Source: Rhodoferax sp. UBA6134 (GTDB lineage: Bacteria > Pseudomonadota > Gammaproteobacteria > Burkholderiales > Burkholderiaceae_C). Taken from it: 64,000 bases of DNA. The notes beneath the pieces were generated by a model. The model was given only the letters and a program-made list of their open reading frames with translations. It was not told the DNA's origin and ran no database searches. The DNA lies in NCBI GenBank assembly GCA_002422455.1, contig DIVK01000076.1, positions 134 to 64,133 of the forward strand, written 5' to 3'. A program made the translations under genes and the position numbers. This document shows, piece after piece, positions 19,701 to 28,274 of this stretch. Each line of letters starts with the position of its first letter. Positions within the stretch are counted from its first letter, which is position 1.

Positions 19701-20941
19701 GTGCGGCGGGCGCTGCGGGCGCGGCGGCCGATCCTGCGCTGGACTATCTGCCCACCAGCCTGGCCGTGCGGGCGCGCGAGTTGAGCTTTGGCGGACGCAA
19801 ATTCAATAACGTGGTGCTCGGAGGGTCGCGCGAAGGACTGCTGTGGCGGGCCAATCTGGATGCCCGCGAACTCAACGGCTATCTGGAATACCGCCAGCCG
19901 TCGGGTGCCGAGGCGGGGCGCGTGCATGCCCGACTGGCCCGGCTGGTCATCGCGCCCAGCGTCGCCAGCGACGTCGAGGCCCTGTTGAATGAGCAACCGG
20001 CCAGCATTCCGGCGCTGGACATCGTGGTAAACGATCTGGAGCTGCGGGGCCTGCGGTTCGGGCGGGTCGAGGTGGAGGCCATCAATCGCGGTGCGGGCGC
20101 ATGGGAGGGGGGGGTGCGCGAATGGCGGCTCAACAAGTTGAACATCATCACGCCGGAGGCGGTGCTGACGGCCAATGGCAACTGGGTCAGTATCAACGCG
20201 CAGGCGCAGGCCGGCGGCGGAGCGGCGGCGGCGCGCGGTGCGTCTGCGCAGCGGCGCACGGTGATGAATTTCAAGTTGGACATCGCGAACGGGGGCGAGC
20301 TGCTGTCGCGTTTTGGCATGCCGGGGGTGGTTCGAAGAGGGCGGGGCAAGATGGAAGGGCAGGTGGCCTGGATCGGCTCCCCGATCACCCTGGACTACCC
20401 GTCCATGACGGGGGCCTTTGCCGTCAACGTCGAGAGCGGCCAATTTTTGAAGGCGGAGCCGGGCATCGCCAAGTTGCTCGGGGTGTTGAGTCTGCAGGCC
20501 TTGCCGCGCCGCCTGACACTGGATTTCAGGGACGTTTTCAGCGAAGGCTTCGCCTTTGACTTTGTCCGGGGCGACGTCGCCATTGAACAGGGCATCGCCA
20601 AAACCAACAATCTGCAGATGAAGGGCGTGAACGCGGCGGTACTGATGGAAGGGCGGGCCGATATTTTGAAAGAAACACAGGACCTCAGGGTGGTGGTGGT
20701 GCCCGAAATCAATGCCGGCACGGCGTCGCTGATTGCGTCGGTCATCAACCCGGCGGTGGGCGTGGGGTCTTTTTTGGCCCAGATGTTTTTGCGCCGGCCC
20801 CTGATCGAAGCCTCCACACAGGAGTTTCACATTGACGGCAGCTGGGCCGATCCCAAAATTACCAAGGTGGAGCGCAAGAGCGTGGCGGGCAACCGCAAAC
20901 CGGACGCCACGAATGACAGCACGAACGAGGAGTCGCGTTGA
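16733..20941 (+). CDS. yhdP: YhdP family AsmA-like protein
   Basis: A 1402-residue protein anchored by one N-terminal membrane segment (about residues 18-43) with a long periplasmic part rich in beta structure. The start (R-W-L-L-G-L-V-A-L-A-W-L-L-F) and the C-terminal D-U-F-3971/AsmA2-like region (T-L-D-F-R-D-V-F-S-E-G-F-A-F-D, then V-V-V-P-E-I-N-A-G-T-A-S-L...F-L-A-Q-M-F-L-R-R-P-L) are typical. In E. coli YhdP, TamB and YdbH together carry phospholipid to the outer membrane. It overlaps the following amidase by 4 bases, so the two are co-transcribed. Confidence 0.92.
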   Translation: MIDLTPAPSSLPKILTTTVRWLLGLVALAWLLFLLAWGALHWLIVPRIAEFRPQLEAYAAQVLGVPVRIGAIAAHSSGMIPSFEFTNIQVFDAQGREALRLPRVLATLSPRSLWHLGFEQLYVERPELGIRRTPDGKITVAGLDFSQSGSADQGMADWFFSQIEFSIHDGTIEWTDELRATPTLALKQVALVVRNKGRRHDLRLDATPPPQWGERFTVRGMLHQPVLSRHKGRWQDWDGHLYAAFTRVDLSELRRYANMGVDLRQGNGALTAWVDVKRGQLAGGVADVALAQVNVTLGTGLRALELQAVRGRLGGRVRDTGFEFSTQALQFDTRDGLRWPGGNVSVSYARADGKLPEHGELKADHLELAALSQIADRLPIDARTRAALLAYAPKGLVQRIQASWQGPLGAFTHYEAKGLVTRLELAAHGSTPTVAGAADALPTPASAGKPPPALGAPGVRGASIEFDLNQSAGRASISLNDGAVELPGVFGEPEIPITQLSTDARWQVKDGHLAVQLPNLKFSNADAQGEAQIKWETSDPAHSGAGSRFPGVLDLQASLSRADGTRVHRYLPMGIDRSAREYVRDAVQAGTIGAARFKVRGDLHDFPFANPKQGDFRISADVQNATLVYVPRSIQPRDALPWPALTQLNGELVIDRTQLQVRGARARMGATAGVQIDKVEALIPDLNHTTVTVNAEAQGALAGLLDMINGSPVGAMINQALGRAVASGNADYKLKLTLPIATIDNSKVQGSVTLGGGDIQITPDSPKLTRARGVVNFSETGFSIVGAQARMLGGDVRLDGGSLPPAGAGHAAGPIVIRASGTASAEGLRQAKELGFVARLAQRASGTAAYAAVLGFRHGTSELTVTSNLQGLGLNLPAPMNKSADAPLPLRLETALLRESLVAGPGKQMRLRDQLTLDIGRIASVSYVRDVSGAEPRVLRGSIGVGLSPQESAPMPEAGVVANVNLSTLDADAWNTVLSQAAGTASLAASAAGAAGAAADPALDYLPTSLAVRARELSFGGRKFNNVVLGGSREGLLWRANLDARELNGYLEYRQPSGAEAGRVHARLARLVIAPSVASDVEALLNEQPASIPALDIVVNDLELRGLRFGRVEVEAINRGAGAWEGGVREWRLNKLNIITPEAVLTANGNWVSINAQAQAGGGAAAARGASAQRRTVMNFKLDIANGGELLSRFGMPGVVRRGRGKMEGQVAWIGSPITLDYPSMTGAFAVNVESGQFLKAEPGIAKLLGVLSLQALPRRLTLDFRDVFSEGFAFDFVRGDVAIEQGIAKTNNLQMKGVNAAVLMEGRADILKETQDLRVVVVPEINAGTASLIASVINPAVGVGSFLAQMFLRRPLIEASTQEFHIDGSWADPKITKVERKSVAGNRKPDATNDSTNEESR

Positions 20942-21777
20942 AAGTATCAGTCATTCAAATGGTGTCGGGCACTGACCTGCAGACCAACCTGGACAGTGCG
21001 CATGCCCTGCTGCAAACGGCAGCCGGTGAGGGGGCCGAGCTGGCGGTGTTGCCCGAGTATTTTTGTCTGCTGGGTCAGCACGACACGGACAAACTGGGCA
21101 TTCAGGAGCCGTTCGGCGCGGGGCCGATCCAGCGTTTTTTGTCCGGCGCGGCGCGCGAACTGGGCCTGTGGATCGTGGGCGGGACGCTGCCGGTTGCAGC
21201 GGCGCAGGACGCGGCTGCCGGGCCCGGCGAGACCGGTCGCGTCTACAACAGCACGCTGGTGTATTCGCCCGCCGGCCAATGCGCGACGCGCTACGACAAA
21301 ATTCACCTGTTCCAGTACGACAACGGACGGGAGCGCTATGACGAGTCCGCCGTGCTGCTCCCGGGGCGCGCGCCGGTGGTGTTCGACTTGCCATCCCGAG
21401 ACGGTCACGCCTGGCGCATCGGTCTGAGTGTCTGTTACGACCTGCGCTTTCCCGAGCTTTACCGGGCCTATGCCCGGGCCGGGGCTGACTTGCTGCTGGT
21501 GCCGAGCGCTTTCACCCACACCACCGGGCAGGATCACTGGGAGGTGCTGCTGCGGGCGCGGGCAATTGAAAACCTGGCCTTCGTGGCCGCCGCCGCCCAG
21601 GGCGGGCGGCATGAAAACAAGCGCCGCACCTGGGGCCATTCGATGTTGATCGACCCGTGGGGCGGCGTCCTCGCCGAACAGGCCGAGGCCGCAGGCGTGG
21701 TCAGTGCCGAGTTGGCTTTTTCCCGGATCGGGTCGTGCCGGACACGTCTGCCGGCCCTGGGGCACCGCGCGCTGTGA
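20938..21777 (+). CDS. Nitrilase-superfamily amidase (Nit1-like, deaminated glutathione amidase candidate)
   Basis: A 279-residue carbon-nitrogen hydrolase. The catalytic triad is visible as E in L-A-V-L-P-E-Y-F (near 41), K in Y-D-K-I-H-L-F (near 122), and C in S-V-C-Y-D-L-R-F-P-E-L-Y-R (near 163). The last motif and the yhdP neighbourhood resemble bacterial Nit1 proteins, which repair deaminated glutathione; the substrate is inference. Translation starts at TTG within a TTGA overlap with the yhdP stop, preceded by GAGGAG, so the unusual start is well supported. Confidence 0.88.
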   Translation: MKVSVIQMVSGTDLQTNLDSAHALLQTAAGEGAELAVLPEYFCLLGQHDTDKLGIQEPFGAGPIQRFLSGAARELGLWIVGGTLPVAAAQDAAAGPGETGRVYNSTLVYSPAGQCATRYDKIHLFQYDNGRERYDESAVLLPGRAPVVFDLPSRDGHAWRIGLSVCYDLRFPELYRAYARAGADLLLVPSAFTHTTGQDHWEVLLRARAIENLAFVAAAAQGGRHENKRRTWGHSMLIDPWGGVLAEQAEAAGVVSAELAFSRIGSCRTRLPALGHRAL

Positions 21778-21802
21778 GTATGATGCTGCGCAAGGTCATC
21801 CG

Positions 21803-21970
21803 TTACAGTCGGTGTTCATCAACACGGGCTGGGTCTGCCGCCGCATCCTCTTCGAGCGCTGTCGTGACGTGCGGCAATTCGCCGTGCTTGCGCCCGGAAA
21901 ACATGGTCCACCAGACGATCAGCAACAGCAGCAACAAGGCGCCCAACGCTTCGAGCAAAAGCAAACTCAT
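21803..21970 (-). CDS. Small one-helix membrane protein, divergent from mltA
   Basis: A 55-residue frame: M-S-L-L-L-L-E-A-L-G-A-L-L-L-L-L-L-I-V-W-W-T-M-F-S-G-R-K-H-G-E-L followed by a polar tail. It is one transmembrane helix with a positive cytoplasmic side. An AGGAG ribosome-binding site lies 7 bases before the ATG. Its start codon overlaps the mltA start codon in a CATG palindrome, reading the other way. It is too short to recognise a family. The strong ribosome-binding site, the WW-x-M-F-x-G-R-K pattern and the lack of any plus-strand gene opposite support it being real. Confidence 0.6.
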   Translation of the reverse strand: MSLLLLEALGALLLLLLIVWWTMFSGRKHGELPHVTTALEEDAAADPARVDEHRL

Positions 21971-23072
21971 GAACCGACTCCTGTGGACTGTGGCAACCAG
22001 CCTGATTGTAGGGATGCTGGCCGCCTGCGGCGCCGTGCCGCGCCAGGTGTCGCAGGGCGTCGCGCCCCCCCTGCCCGGCCCTATTGCGCAAGCCAAAAGC
22101 CACTGGACGCCGGTGCCCTGGACGGAGCTGCCGGGGCTGGACGATGATCCGCTGCATGAAGCCTGGAACGCCTGGCTCAAAAGCTGCGAACGCCCCGGCC
22201 CCGTTTTCGCCCCGCTGTGCAGCGAGGTGCGGCGTTTGAGCATTGGCAGCGCGCAGGAACAGCGGGCGTGGTTGATGGCGCGGCTGCAGCCTTACCGCGT
22301 CGACACCCTGGAAGGCGCTTCCGACGGCTTGCTCACGGCCTATTTTGAGCCCGTTTTGGAAGGTTCACGCACCGCCAGCGCTGAGTTCCGGGTGCCTTTG
22401 TACCGGCCACCACCCGGCCTGGCGCAACGCAAGCCCTGGTACACACGCCAGGAGGTCGACACCCTGGCGCAAGCGCAAGCGGCACTCAAGGGCAGTGAAA
22501 TTGCGTTTCTGGCCGACCCCATCGATGCGCTGATGCTGCAGATCCAGGGCTCGGGCCGTGTACGCATCACCCAGCCCGACGGAACGCAAGTCCTGGTGCG
22601 GCTGGCCTACGCCGGCTCGAATGGACAGCCGTATAAAAGCATTGGTCGCTGGCTGATCGACCAGGGCGCCCTGCGCGATGCCTCCTGGCCGGCCATCAAG
22701 GGCTGGATCGAGCAAAATCCGGACCGCGTCAAGGAGTTGTTGTGGAGCAATCCGCGCCTGGTCTTTTTCCGGGAAGAACCTTTGCCGGAGCAGGACGCCG
22801 CGTGGGGCCCCCGGGGCGCCCAGGGCGTGGCGCTGACGCCGGGCCGCTCCATTGCGGTCGACCCGGCCAGCATTCCCTACGGCACGCCGGTGTGGCTGGC
22901 CTCCAGCGGCCCGGCGGCCAGCCTGCAAAAACTGGTATTGGCCCAGGACACGGGCAGCGGCATCGTGGGCGCGGTGCGGGCGGATTATTTTGTCGGCTGG
23001 GGGGCGGCCGCCGGCGAGCTGGCGGGTCGTTTCAAGCAGCCGTTGCGGCTATGGGTGCTATGGCCCAGATAG
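21969..23072 (+). CDS. mltA: Membrane-bound lytic murein transglycosylase A
   Basis: Cleaves peptidoglycan glycan strands with formation of 1,6-anhydro-MurNAc; an outer-membrane lipoprotein. The ATG at 21969 gives a lipoprotein signal M-N-R-L-L-W-T-V-A-T-S-L-I-V-G-M-L-A-A-C. The MltA domain shows G-L-L-T-A-Y-F-E-P-V-L-E-G-S, D-A-L-M-L-Q-I-Q-G-S-G-R, Y-A-G-S-N-G-Q-P-Y-x-S-I-G, and the 3D domain with D-T-G-S-G-I-V-G-A-V-R-A-D-Y-F-x-G-W-G near the end (catalytic aspartates). The frame is open further upstream through the amidase, but only this start yields the signal. Confidence 0.93.
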   Translation: MNRLLWTVATSLIVGMLAACGAVPRQVSQGVAPPLPGPIAQAKSHWTPVPWTELPGLDDDPLHEAWNAWLKSCERPGPVFAPLCSEVRRLSIGSAQEQRAWLMARLQPYRVDTLEGASDGLLTAYFEPVLEGSRTASAEFRVPLYRPPPGLAQRKPWYTRQEVDTLAQAQAALKGSEIAFLADPIDALMLQIQGSGRVRITQPDGTQVLVRLAYAGSNGQPYKSIGRWLIDQGALRDASWPAIKGWIEQNPDRVKELLWSNPRLVFFREEPLPEQDAAWGPRGAQGVALTPGRSIAVDPASIPYGTPVWLASSGPAASLQKLVLAQDTGSGIVGAVRADYFVGWGAAAGELAGRFKQPLRLWVLWPR

Positions 23073-23138
23073 GCCGGCGCGCGGTACCATGGACAGCCCA
23101 GAAGCTTTCAACCCCCGTCCCCTTCAGCGAGTAAACCC

Positions 23139-24092
23139 ATGAATACATCAATGCGCGAGATCGACGAGCGAACCAATCTGGCCGGCAACAGCATGTTCGA
23201 GTTGCTGTTGTTTCGCCTGGGCCAAGCACCGGGTAGCGGGCGGCACGAGCTGTTCGGCATCAATGTGTTCAAGGTGCGCGAAATTCTGGTGATGCCCGAG
23301 GTCACCGTCATGGTCAATGCGTCACCGGCGGTCATGGGGGTGGCCAACATCCGCGGACAAATGATTCCGGTGATCAACCTGCCGGCCGTGGTGGGGTGCA
23401 AACCGACCAAAGGGCTGGGCATTTTGCTGGTCACCGAGTTTGCCCGCACCACCCAGGCCTTTGCGGTAGAGGAGGTCACCGAGATCGTGCGCCTGGAATG
23501 GAAACAGGTGCTCTCCGCCGAGGGCACCGGCGGCGGTCTGGTCACCAGCATTGCCCGGCTGGACGGCAATGTGGAAAACACCCGTCTGGCGCAGGTGCTG
23601 GACGTCGAGCAGATTCTGCGCGATGTGCTTCCCCAGGAGCAACAGGCCGCGCCGTCCGCCGCCGCAATGCCCCCGTTGCACCTGCCGCCAGGCACCGTCA
23701 TCCTGGCGGCGGATGATTCGGCGGTGGCCCGGCTGATGATCGAGCAGGGGCTGCAGGCCATGGACCTGCCTTACATCATGACCAAAACCGGCCAGGAGGC
23801 ATGGGATCGCCTGCAAACCATCGCGGCCCGGGCCGAGGCCGAGGGCAAGGCCGTCCAGGACAAAGTGGCCCTGGTGCTAACCGACCTGGAAATGCCCGAG
23901 ATGGACGGCTTTACCCTGACGCGCAATATCAAGCAGGATGCCCGCTTCAAGTCCATCCCGGTGGTCATCCACTCGTCGCTGACCGGCACAGCCAATGAAG
24001 GCCACGTGAAAAGCGTGGGGGCCGACGCCTACATAGCCAAGTTCATGGCCGAAGAGTTGGCCGACACAATCCGCAAGATGCTGACGCGCTGA
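23139..24092 (+). CDS. cheV: Chemotaxis protein CheV (CheW-receiver fusion)
   Basis: Couples chemoreceptors to CheA and is itself phosphorylated. The 317 residues are a CheW domain (about 20-165; F-G-I-N-V-F-K-V-R-E-I-L, G-V-A-N-I-R-G-Q-M-I-P-V-I-N-L) followed by a receiver domain (about 180-315) with the phospho-acceptor in L-V-L-T-D-L-E-M-P-E-M-D-G and acidic pair A-A-D-D-S. The conserved receiver lysine is in Y-I-A-K-F. No other chemotaxis genes are in the window, so it is an orphan here. Confidence 0.95.
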   Translation: MNTSMREIDERTNLAGNSMFELLLFRLGQAPGSGRHELFGINVFKVREILVMPEVTVMVNASPAVMGVANIRGQMIPVINLPAVVGCKPTKGLGILLVTEFARTTQAFAVEEVTEIVRLEWKQVLSAEGTGGGLVTSIARLDGNVENTRLAQVLDVEQILRDVLPQEQQAAPSAAAMPPLHLPPGTVILAADDSAVARLMIEQGLQAMDLPYIMTKTGQEAWDRLQTIAARAEAEGKAVQDKVALVLTDLEMPEMDGFTLTRNIKQDARFKSIPVVIHSSLTGTANEGHVKSVGADAYIAKFMAEELADTIRKMLTR

Positions 24093-24207
24093 CGTCAGCG
24101 CGGATTGCGATCGTGGCTGAATCAGGCCTTCAACAGTTTCATCTGCCTTACTTCCGCGGCGACGATAAACATGAGCACCCCGCCAGCATTCTGGAGACCT
24201 GTCAACG

Positions 24208-27200
24208 ATGAGCGCCCCCCTGCCTGAACACGTCCGTCACGCGCTTGCAAGCGTGACGCTGGATGACAAGTATTCGCTGAACCACGGCCACGCGTTCATG
24301 AGCGGCGTGCAGGCGCTGGTCAGGCTGCCCATGCTGCAGCGCCTGCGCGATCAGCAGGTGGGCAAAAACACGGCCGGTTTCATCAGCGGCTACCGGGGCT
24401 CGCCGCTGGGCGGCTACGACCAGGAACTGGTCAAGGCCGGAAACTACCTCAGGGCCCAGAACATCGTGTTTCAGCCGGGCGTGAACGAAGAGCTGGCCGC
24501 CACCGCCTTGTGGGGCACGCAGCAGCTGGGTTTTGCCCCGCCCGGCAGCAACAAATTTGATGGCGTATTCGGCCTCTGGTACGGCAAGGGACCGGGCGTG
24601 GACCGCTGCAGCGACGTGTTCAAGCACGCCAACATGGCCGGCACCACGCCCTGGGGCGGCGTGATCGCGGTGGCGGGCGATGACCATGTGGCCAAAAGCT
24701 CGACGGCGGCGCATCAGAGCGACCACATTTTCAAGGCCTGCGGCCTGCCCGTGTTTTTTCCGGCCACGGTGCAGGAGATTCTGGACCTGGGCATCCATGC
24801 CTTCGCCATGAGCCGTTTCTCGGGCGTGTGGGCCGGCATGAAGACGATTCAGGAAATCGTCGAATCCAGCGCCACGGTCATGATCGACCCGGACCGGGTG
24901 CAGATCAAAATGCCGACCGATTTCGAGATGCCGCCCGGCGGCGTGCATATCCGCTGGCCCGATCACGCCCTGGACCAGGAGGCCCGCCTGTTCCATTACA
25001 AGTGGTATGCCGCGCTGGCCTACATCCGCGCCAACCGTCTGAACCACAACGTGATTGAAGGCCGAAACGACCGCCTGGGTCTGATCGCCAGCGGCAAGGC
25101 GTTCAGCGACACGCGCCAGGCGCTGGTTGACCTGGGGCTGGACGACGCGACCTGCCAGCAGATCGGCATTCGTCTGCACAAGGTGGGCGTGGTGTGGCCG
25201 CTCGAGGCCCAGCTTACCCGCGAATTTGCCACCGGGCTGCAGGAAATTCTGGTGATTGAGGAAAAACGCCAGATCATTGAATACCAGCTCAAGGAAGAGC
25301 TCTACAACTGGCGCGCCGACGTGCGGCCCAATGTGCTGGGCAAGTTCACCGAGGGGGCGGGAGACTTCAGCGGCGGCGAATGGTCCAACGCCAACCCCAG
25401 CGCCAGCACGCTGTTGCGCGCCAGCGCCGACCTGTCGCCCGCCCTCATTGCCCGCGCCATTGCGCAACGTCTGAAAAAACTGGGCGTGGACGCGCACGTC
25501 GCCGCGCGCATGGACGCGCAACTGGCGATTCTCGAAGCTAAGGAAAGCGCCATGCAGGCCATGGAGGTCAAAGCCGAGCGGCAACCCTGGTTCTGCTCGG
25601 GCTGCCCGCACAACACGTCGACCCGGGTACCCGAAGGTTCGCGCGCCATGGCCGGCATCGGCTGCCACTTCATGACGATCTGGATGGACCGCGCCACCGT
25701 GGGCTTTACGCAAATGGGCGGCGAGGGCGTGCCCTGGGTCGGTCAGCAGCCCTTCAGCCATGACCAGCACATGTTTGCCAACCTGGGCGACGGCACCTAT
25801 TTCCATAGCGGACTGCTGGCCGTGCGCCAGGCAATAGCCGCGGGGGTGAACATCACCTACAAAATTTTGTACAACGACGCGGTGGCCATGACCGGTGGTC
25901 AGAAGGTGGGTGAACGTCCGGAAGGCCACTCGGTGGCGCAGATCGCGCAGAGCATGCGGGCCGAAGGGGCCGTCAAAATCGTCGTGGTGACGGACGAGCC
26001 GGAGAAGTACGTGGGTGTGCCGCTGGTCGAAGGCGTTGCGGTGCAGCATCGCGACGAACTGGACCGCATCCAGCGCGAGTTTCGTGAGATCAAAGGCACC
26101 AGCGTCATCATTTACGACCAGACCTGCGCCACCGAGAAGCGCCGCCGGCGCAAGCGCGGCAGCCTGGCGGCCCCGGCCCGGCACGTGCTCATCAACGAAC
26201 TGGTGTGCGAAGGCTGTGGCGACTGCAGCGTGCAGAGCAACTGCCTGAGCGTCGAACCGCTGGAGACCGAATTCGGCCGCAAACGCACCATCAACCAGAG
26301 CACCTGCAACAAGGACTACTCCTGCACCAAGGGCTTTTGCCCGAGCTTCGTCACGGTGGAGGGCGGCCAACTCAGGAAAAAGACCAGGGCGACATCCGCT
26401 CGGCCTGAGCCCGCCGAAGGCTTGCCGGAGCCGCTGCTGCCGGCCCTGTCCGGCCTGGACGGCGGGGCCTGGGGCATCGTGGTCGCCGGCGTCGGCGGCA
26501 CCGGCGTCATCACCATTGGCCAGTTGCTGGGGGTGGCGGCGCATCTGGAAGGCAAGGGCATCGTGACCCAGGACGCTGGCGGCTTGGCGCAAAAAGGCGG
26601 CGCCACCTGGAGCCACGTGCTGATCGGCGCGGGTCAAGGCGACATCCGCACCACCCGTGTGAGTATGGCGGCAGCCGACCTCATCATCGGCTGCGACCCC
26701 ATCGTGGCGGCCAACAAGGAAACGGTGCTGCGCATGCGCGAGGGACGCACTCACGTGGCGCTCAATTCCCACGCCACACCGACAGCGGCGTTTGTGACCA
26801 ATGCCAACTGGGAAAACCCGTCGGACGCCTGCGTCAGTGAAATCGTCAAGGCCGTGGGGCTGGCCGCCGTGGGTGCTTTCAATGCGGAAGCCGCCGCCAG
26901 CCAGTTGCTGGGCGACAGCATTTACACCAATCCGATGCTGCTGGGCTACGCCTGGCAAAAGGGCTGGATTCCGCTGGAAAAAGCCTCGCTGATGCGCGCC
27001 ATGGAGCTCAACGCCGTAGCGGTAGAGAACAACAAGGCCGCGTTTGAATGGGGGCGCCGGGCGGCGCACGATGCCGCCGCGTTTGAAAAATTGCTCAACC
27101 CGGGGCAGGTGGTGGCCTTTGCCAAACGCAGTCCGCTGGACAGTCTGATCGCCCGGCGGGTCGAATTTCTGATGGCTTACCAGCATGCGGCCTATGCCGA

Positions 27201-27810
27201 AAGTTACAAAGCGTTCGTGCAGAAGGTCAGGACGGTGGACGAGTCCGTCGGCGCCAAGGGCCTGGCGCTGACCGAGGCGGTGGCGCGCCACCTGTTCAAA
27301 CTCATGGCGTACAAGGACGAATATGAGGTGGCGCGGCTGCACACCGATGGCGCCTTCCACGCCAGGATCAAGACCCTGTTCGAGGGCGATTACAAGCTCA
27401 ACTACCACCTGGCACCCCCTCTGCTGGCCAAAAAGAATGACAAGGGCGAGCTGCAAAAGCAGACCTTTGGCCCCGCCATGTTGACGGTATTCAAACTGCT
27501 GGCCCGGCTCAAGGGCCTGCGGGGGACGGTGCTGGATGTCTTCGGCAGAACGGATGAGCGCCGCCAGGAACGTGCATTGATCGCCGAGTACCGGGCCAGC
27601 GTGGACGAGGTCCTCGGCGTGCTCGGCGGCGCCCATCCGGGGGAACAGGTCGGGGAGCCATACCGGCTGGCCCTGGACATTGCCCGTATCCCTGAACAGA
27701 TCAGGGGTTTTGGGCACGTGAAGGAGCGCAATCTCCGGCAGGCGCGCCAGAATTGGCAAGCCCTGCTGACGCAGTTGCGCCACCTGCCGACGCAGCAGAA
27801 ATCAGCGTAA
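24208..27810 (+). CDS. Fused indolepyruvate ferredoxin oxidoreductase family protein
   Basis: A 1200-residue TPP and iron-sulfur enzyme that oxidatively decarboxylates aryl or branched 2-oxo acids to acyl-CoA. The order is an IorA-like pyrimidine-binding domain (G-Y-R-G-S-P-L-G-G-Y-D), a TPP-binding domain (C-S-G-C-P-H-N-T-S-T, G-I-G-C-H-F-M, N-D-A-V-A-M-T-G-G-Q), a cysteine-rich segment near 665-715 (C-E-G-C-G-D-C, C-N-K-D-Y-S-C-T-K-G-F-C), and an IorB-like gamma domain (V-A-G-V-G-G-T-G-V-I-T-I-G). The C-terminus is the DUF6537 region common in proteobacterial fusions. Single gene, no partner needed. The precise oxo-acid is not readable. Confidence 0.93.
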   Translation: MSAPLPEHVRHALASVTLDDKYSLNHGHAFMSGVQALVRLPMLQRLRDQQVGKNTAGFISGYRGSPLGGYDQELVKAGNYLRAQNIVFQPGVNEELAATALWGTQQLGFAPPGSNKFDGVFGLWYGKGPGVDRCSDVFKHANMAGTTPWGGVIAVAGDDHVAKSSTAAHQSDHIFKACGLPVFFPATVQEILDLGIHAFAMSRFSGVWAGMKTIQEIVESSATVMIDPDRVQIKMPTDFEMPPGGVHIRWPDHALDQEARLFHYKWYAALAYIRANRLNHNVIEGRNDRLGLIASGKAFSDTRQALVDLGLDDATCQQIGIRLHKVGVVWPLEAQLTREFATGLQEILVIEEKRQIIEYQLKEELYNWRADVRPNVLGKFTEGAGDFSGGEWSNANPSASTLLRASADLSPALIARAIAQRLKKLGVDAHVAARMDAQLAILEAKESAMQAMEVKAERQPWFCSGCPHNTSTRVPEGSRAMAGIGCHFMTIWMDRATVGFTQMGGEGVPWVGQQPFSHDQHMFANLGDGTYFHSGLLAVRQAIAAGVNITYKILYNDAVAMTGGQKVGERPEGHSVAQIAQSMRAEGAVKIVVVTDEPEKYVGVPLVEGVAVQHRDELDRIQREFREIKGTSVIIYDQTCATEKRRRRKRGSLAAPARHVLINELVCEGCGDCSVQSNCLSVEPLETEFGRKRTINQSTCNKDYSCTKGFCPSFVTVEGGQLRKKTRATSARPEPAEGLPEPLLPALSGLDGGAWGIVVAGVGGTGVITIGQLLGVAAHLEGKGIVTQDAGGLAQKGGATWSHVLIGAGQGDIRTTRVSMAAADLIIGCDPIVAANKETVLRMREGRTHVALNSHATPTAAFVTNANWENPSDACVSEIVKAVGLAAVGAFNAEAAASQLLGDSIYTNPMLLGYAWQKGWIPLEKASLMRAMELNAVAVENNKAAFEWGRRAAHDAAAFEKLLNPGQVVAFAKRSPLDSLIARRVEFLMAYQHAAYAESYKAFVQKVRTVDESVGAKGLALTEAVARHLFKLMAYKDEYEVARLHTDGAFHARIKTLFEGDYKLNYHLAPPLLAKKNDKGELQKQTFGPAMLTVFKLLARLKGLRGTVLDVFGRTDERRQERALIAEYRASVDEVLGVLGGAHPGEQVGEPYRLALDIARIPEQIRGFGHVKERNLRQARQNWQALLTQLRHLPTQQKSA

Positions 27811-27909
27811 GCCCCGCATACAATGAGCGGTTGCCTGTTTTTTGCACATCCTCTGTGCAGGAGAGGATGGTACGTTCTGTTTTTTTGATCAATCACTGTG
27901 GAGTTGTCC

Positions 27910-28242
27910 GTGTTTATCACTTCTGCCTTTGCTCAAACCGCCCCTGCTGCCGTCGCTGGCGGCGACATGCAGTCTTCGCTCATGAGCATGTTGCCTTTGA
28001 TGCTGATGTTCGTCGTGCTTTATTTCGTGATGATCCGTCCGCAGATGAAAAAACAGAAGGAGCATCGCGCCATGATCGAAGCCCTGGCCAAGGGCGATGA
28101 AATCGTCACCGGCGGCGGCCTGCTGGGCAAAGTGAGCAAGCTGGGCGACAGCTTTTTGACCCTGGAAGTGGCCAACGGTGTGGAGATCCAGGTCCAGCGC
28201 AGTGCCGTGGTGCAGGTCTTGCCCAAGGGCAGCATCAAATAA
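27910..28242 (+). CDS. yajC: Sec translocon accessory subunit YajC
   Basis: A 110-residue protein with one membrane helix (M-S-M-L-P-L-M-L-M-F-V-V-L-Y-F-V-M-I-R-P-Q-x-K-K) and the conserved cytoplasmic part G-D-E-I-V-T-G-G-G-L-L-G-K-V. The start is probably the GTG at 27910 (V-F-I-T-S-A-F-A-Q), because GGAG lies 6 bases before it. The GTG at 27898 would place the first codons across that ribosome-binding site. First gene of the yajC-secD-secF operon. Confidence 0.95.
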   Translation: MFITSAFAQTAPAAVAGGDMQSSLMSMLPLMLMFVVLYFVMIRPQMKKQKEHRAMIEALAKGDEIVTGGGLLGKVSKLGDSFLTLEVANGVEIQVQRSAVVQVLPKGSIK

Positions 28243-28274
28243 CTCAAGAGTTCACCGACGAGACTGATGCGATC

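Noticed and set aside
24202..27783. A 1193-codon open frame on the minus strand opposite the oxidoreductase
   Set aside because: It mirrors the plus-strand gene, has low-complexity R/H/G-rich composition and no recognisable motif; the plus-strand protein has complete family motifs.
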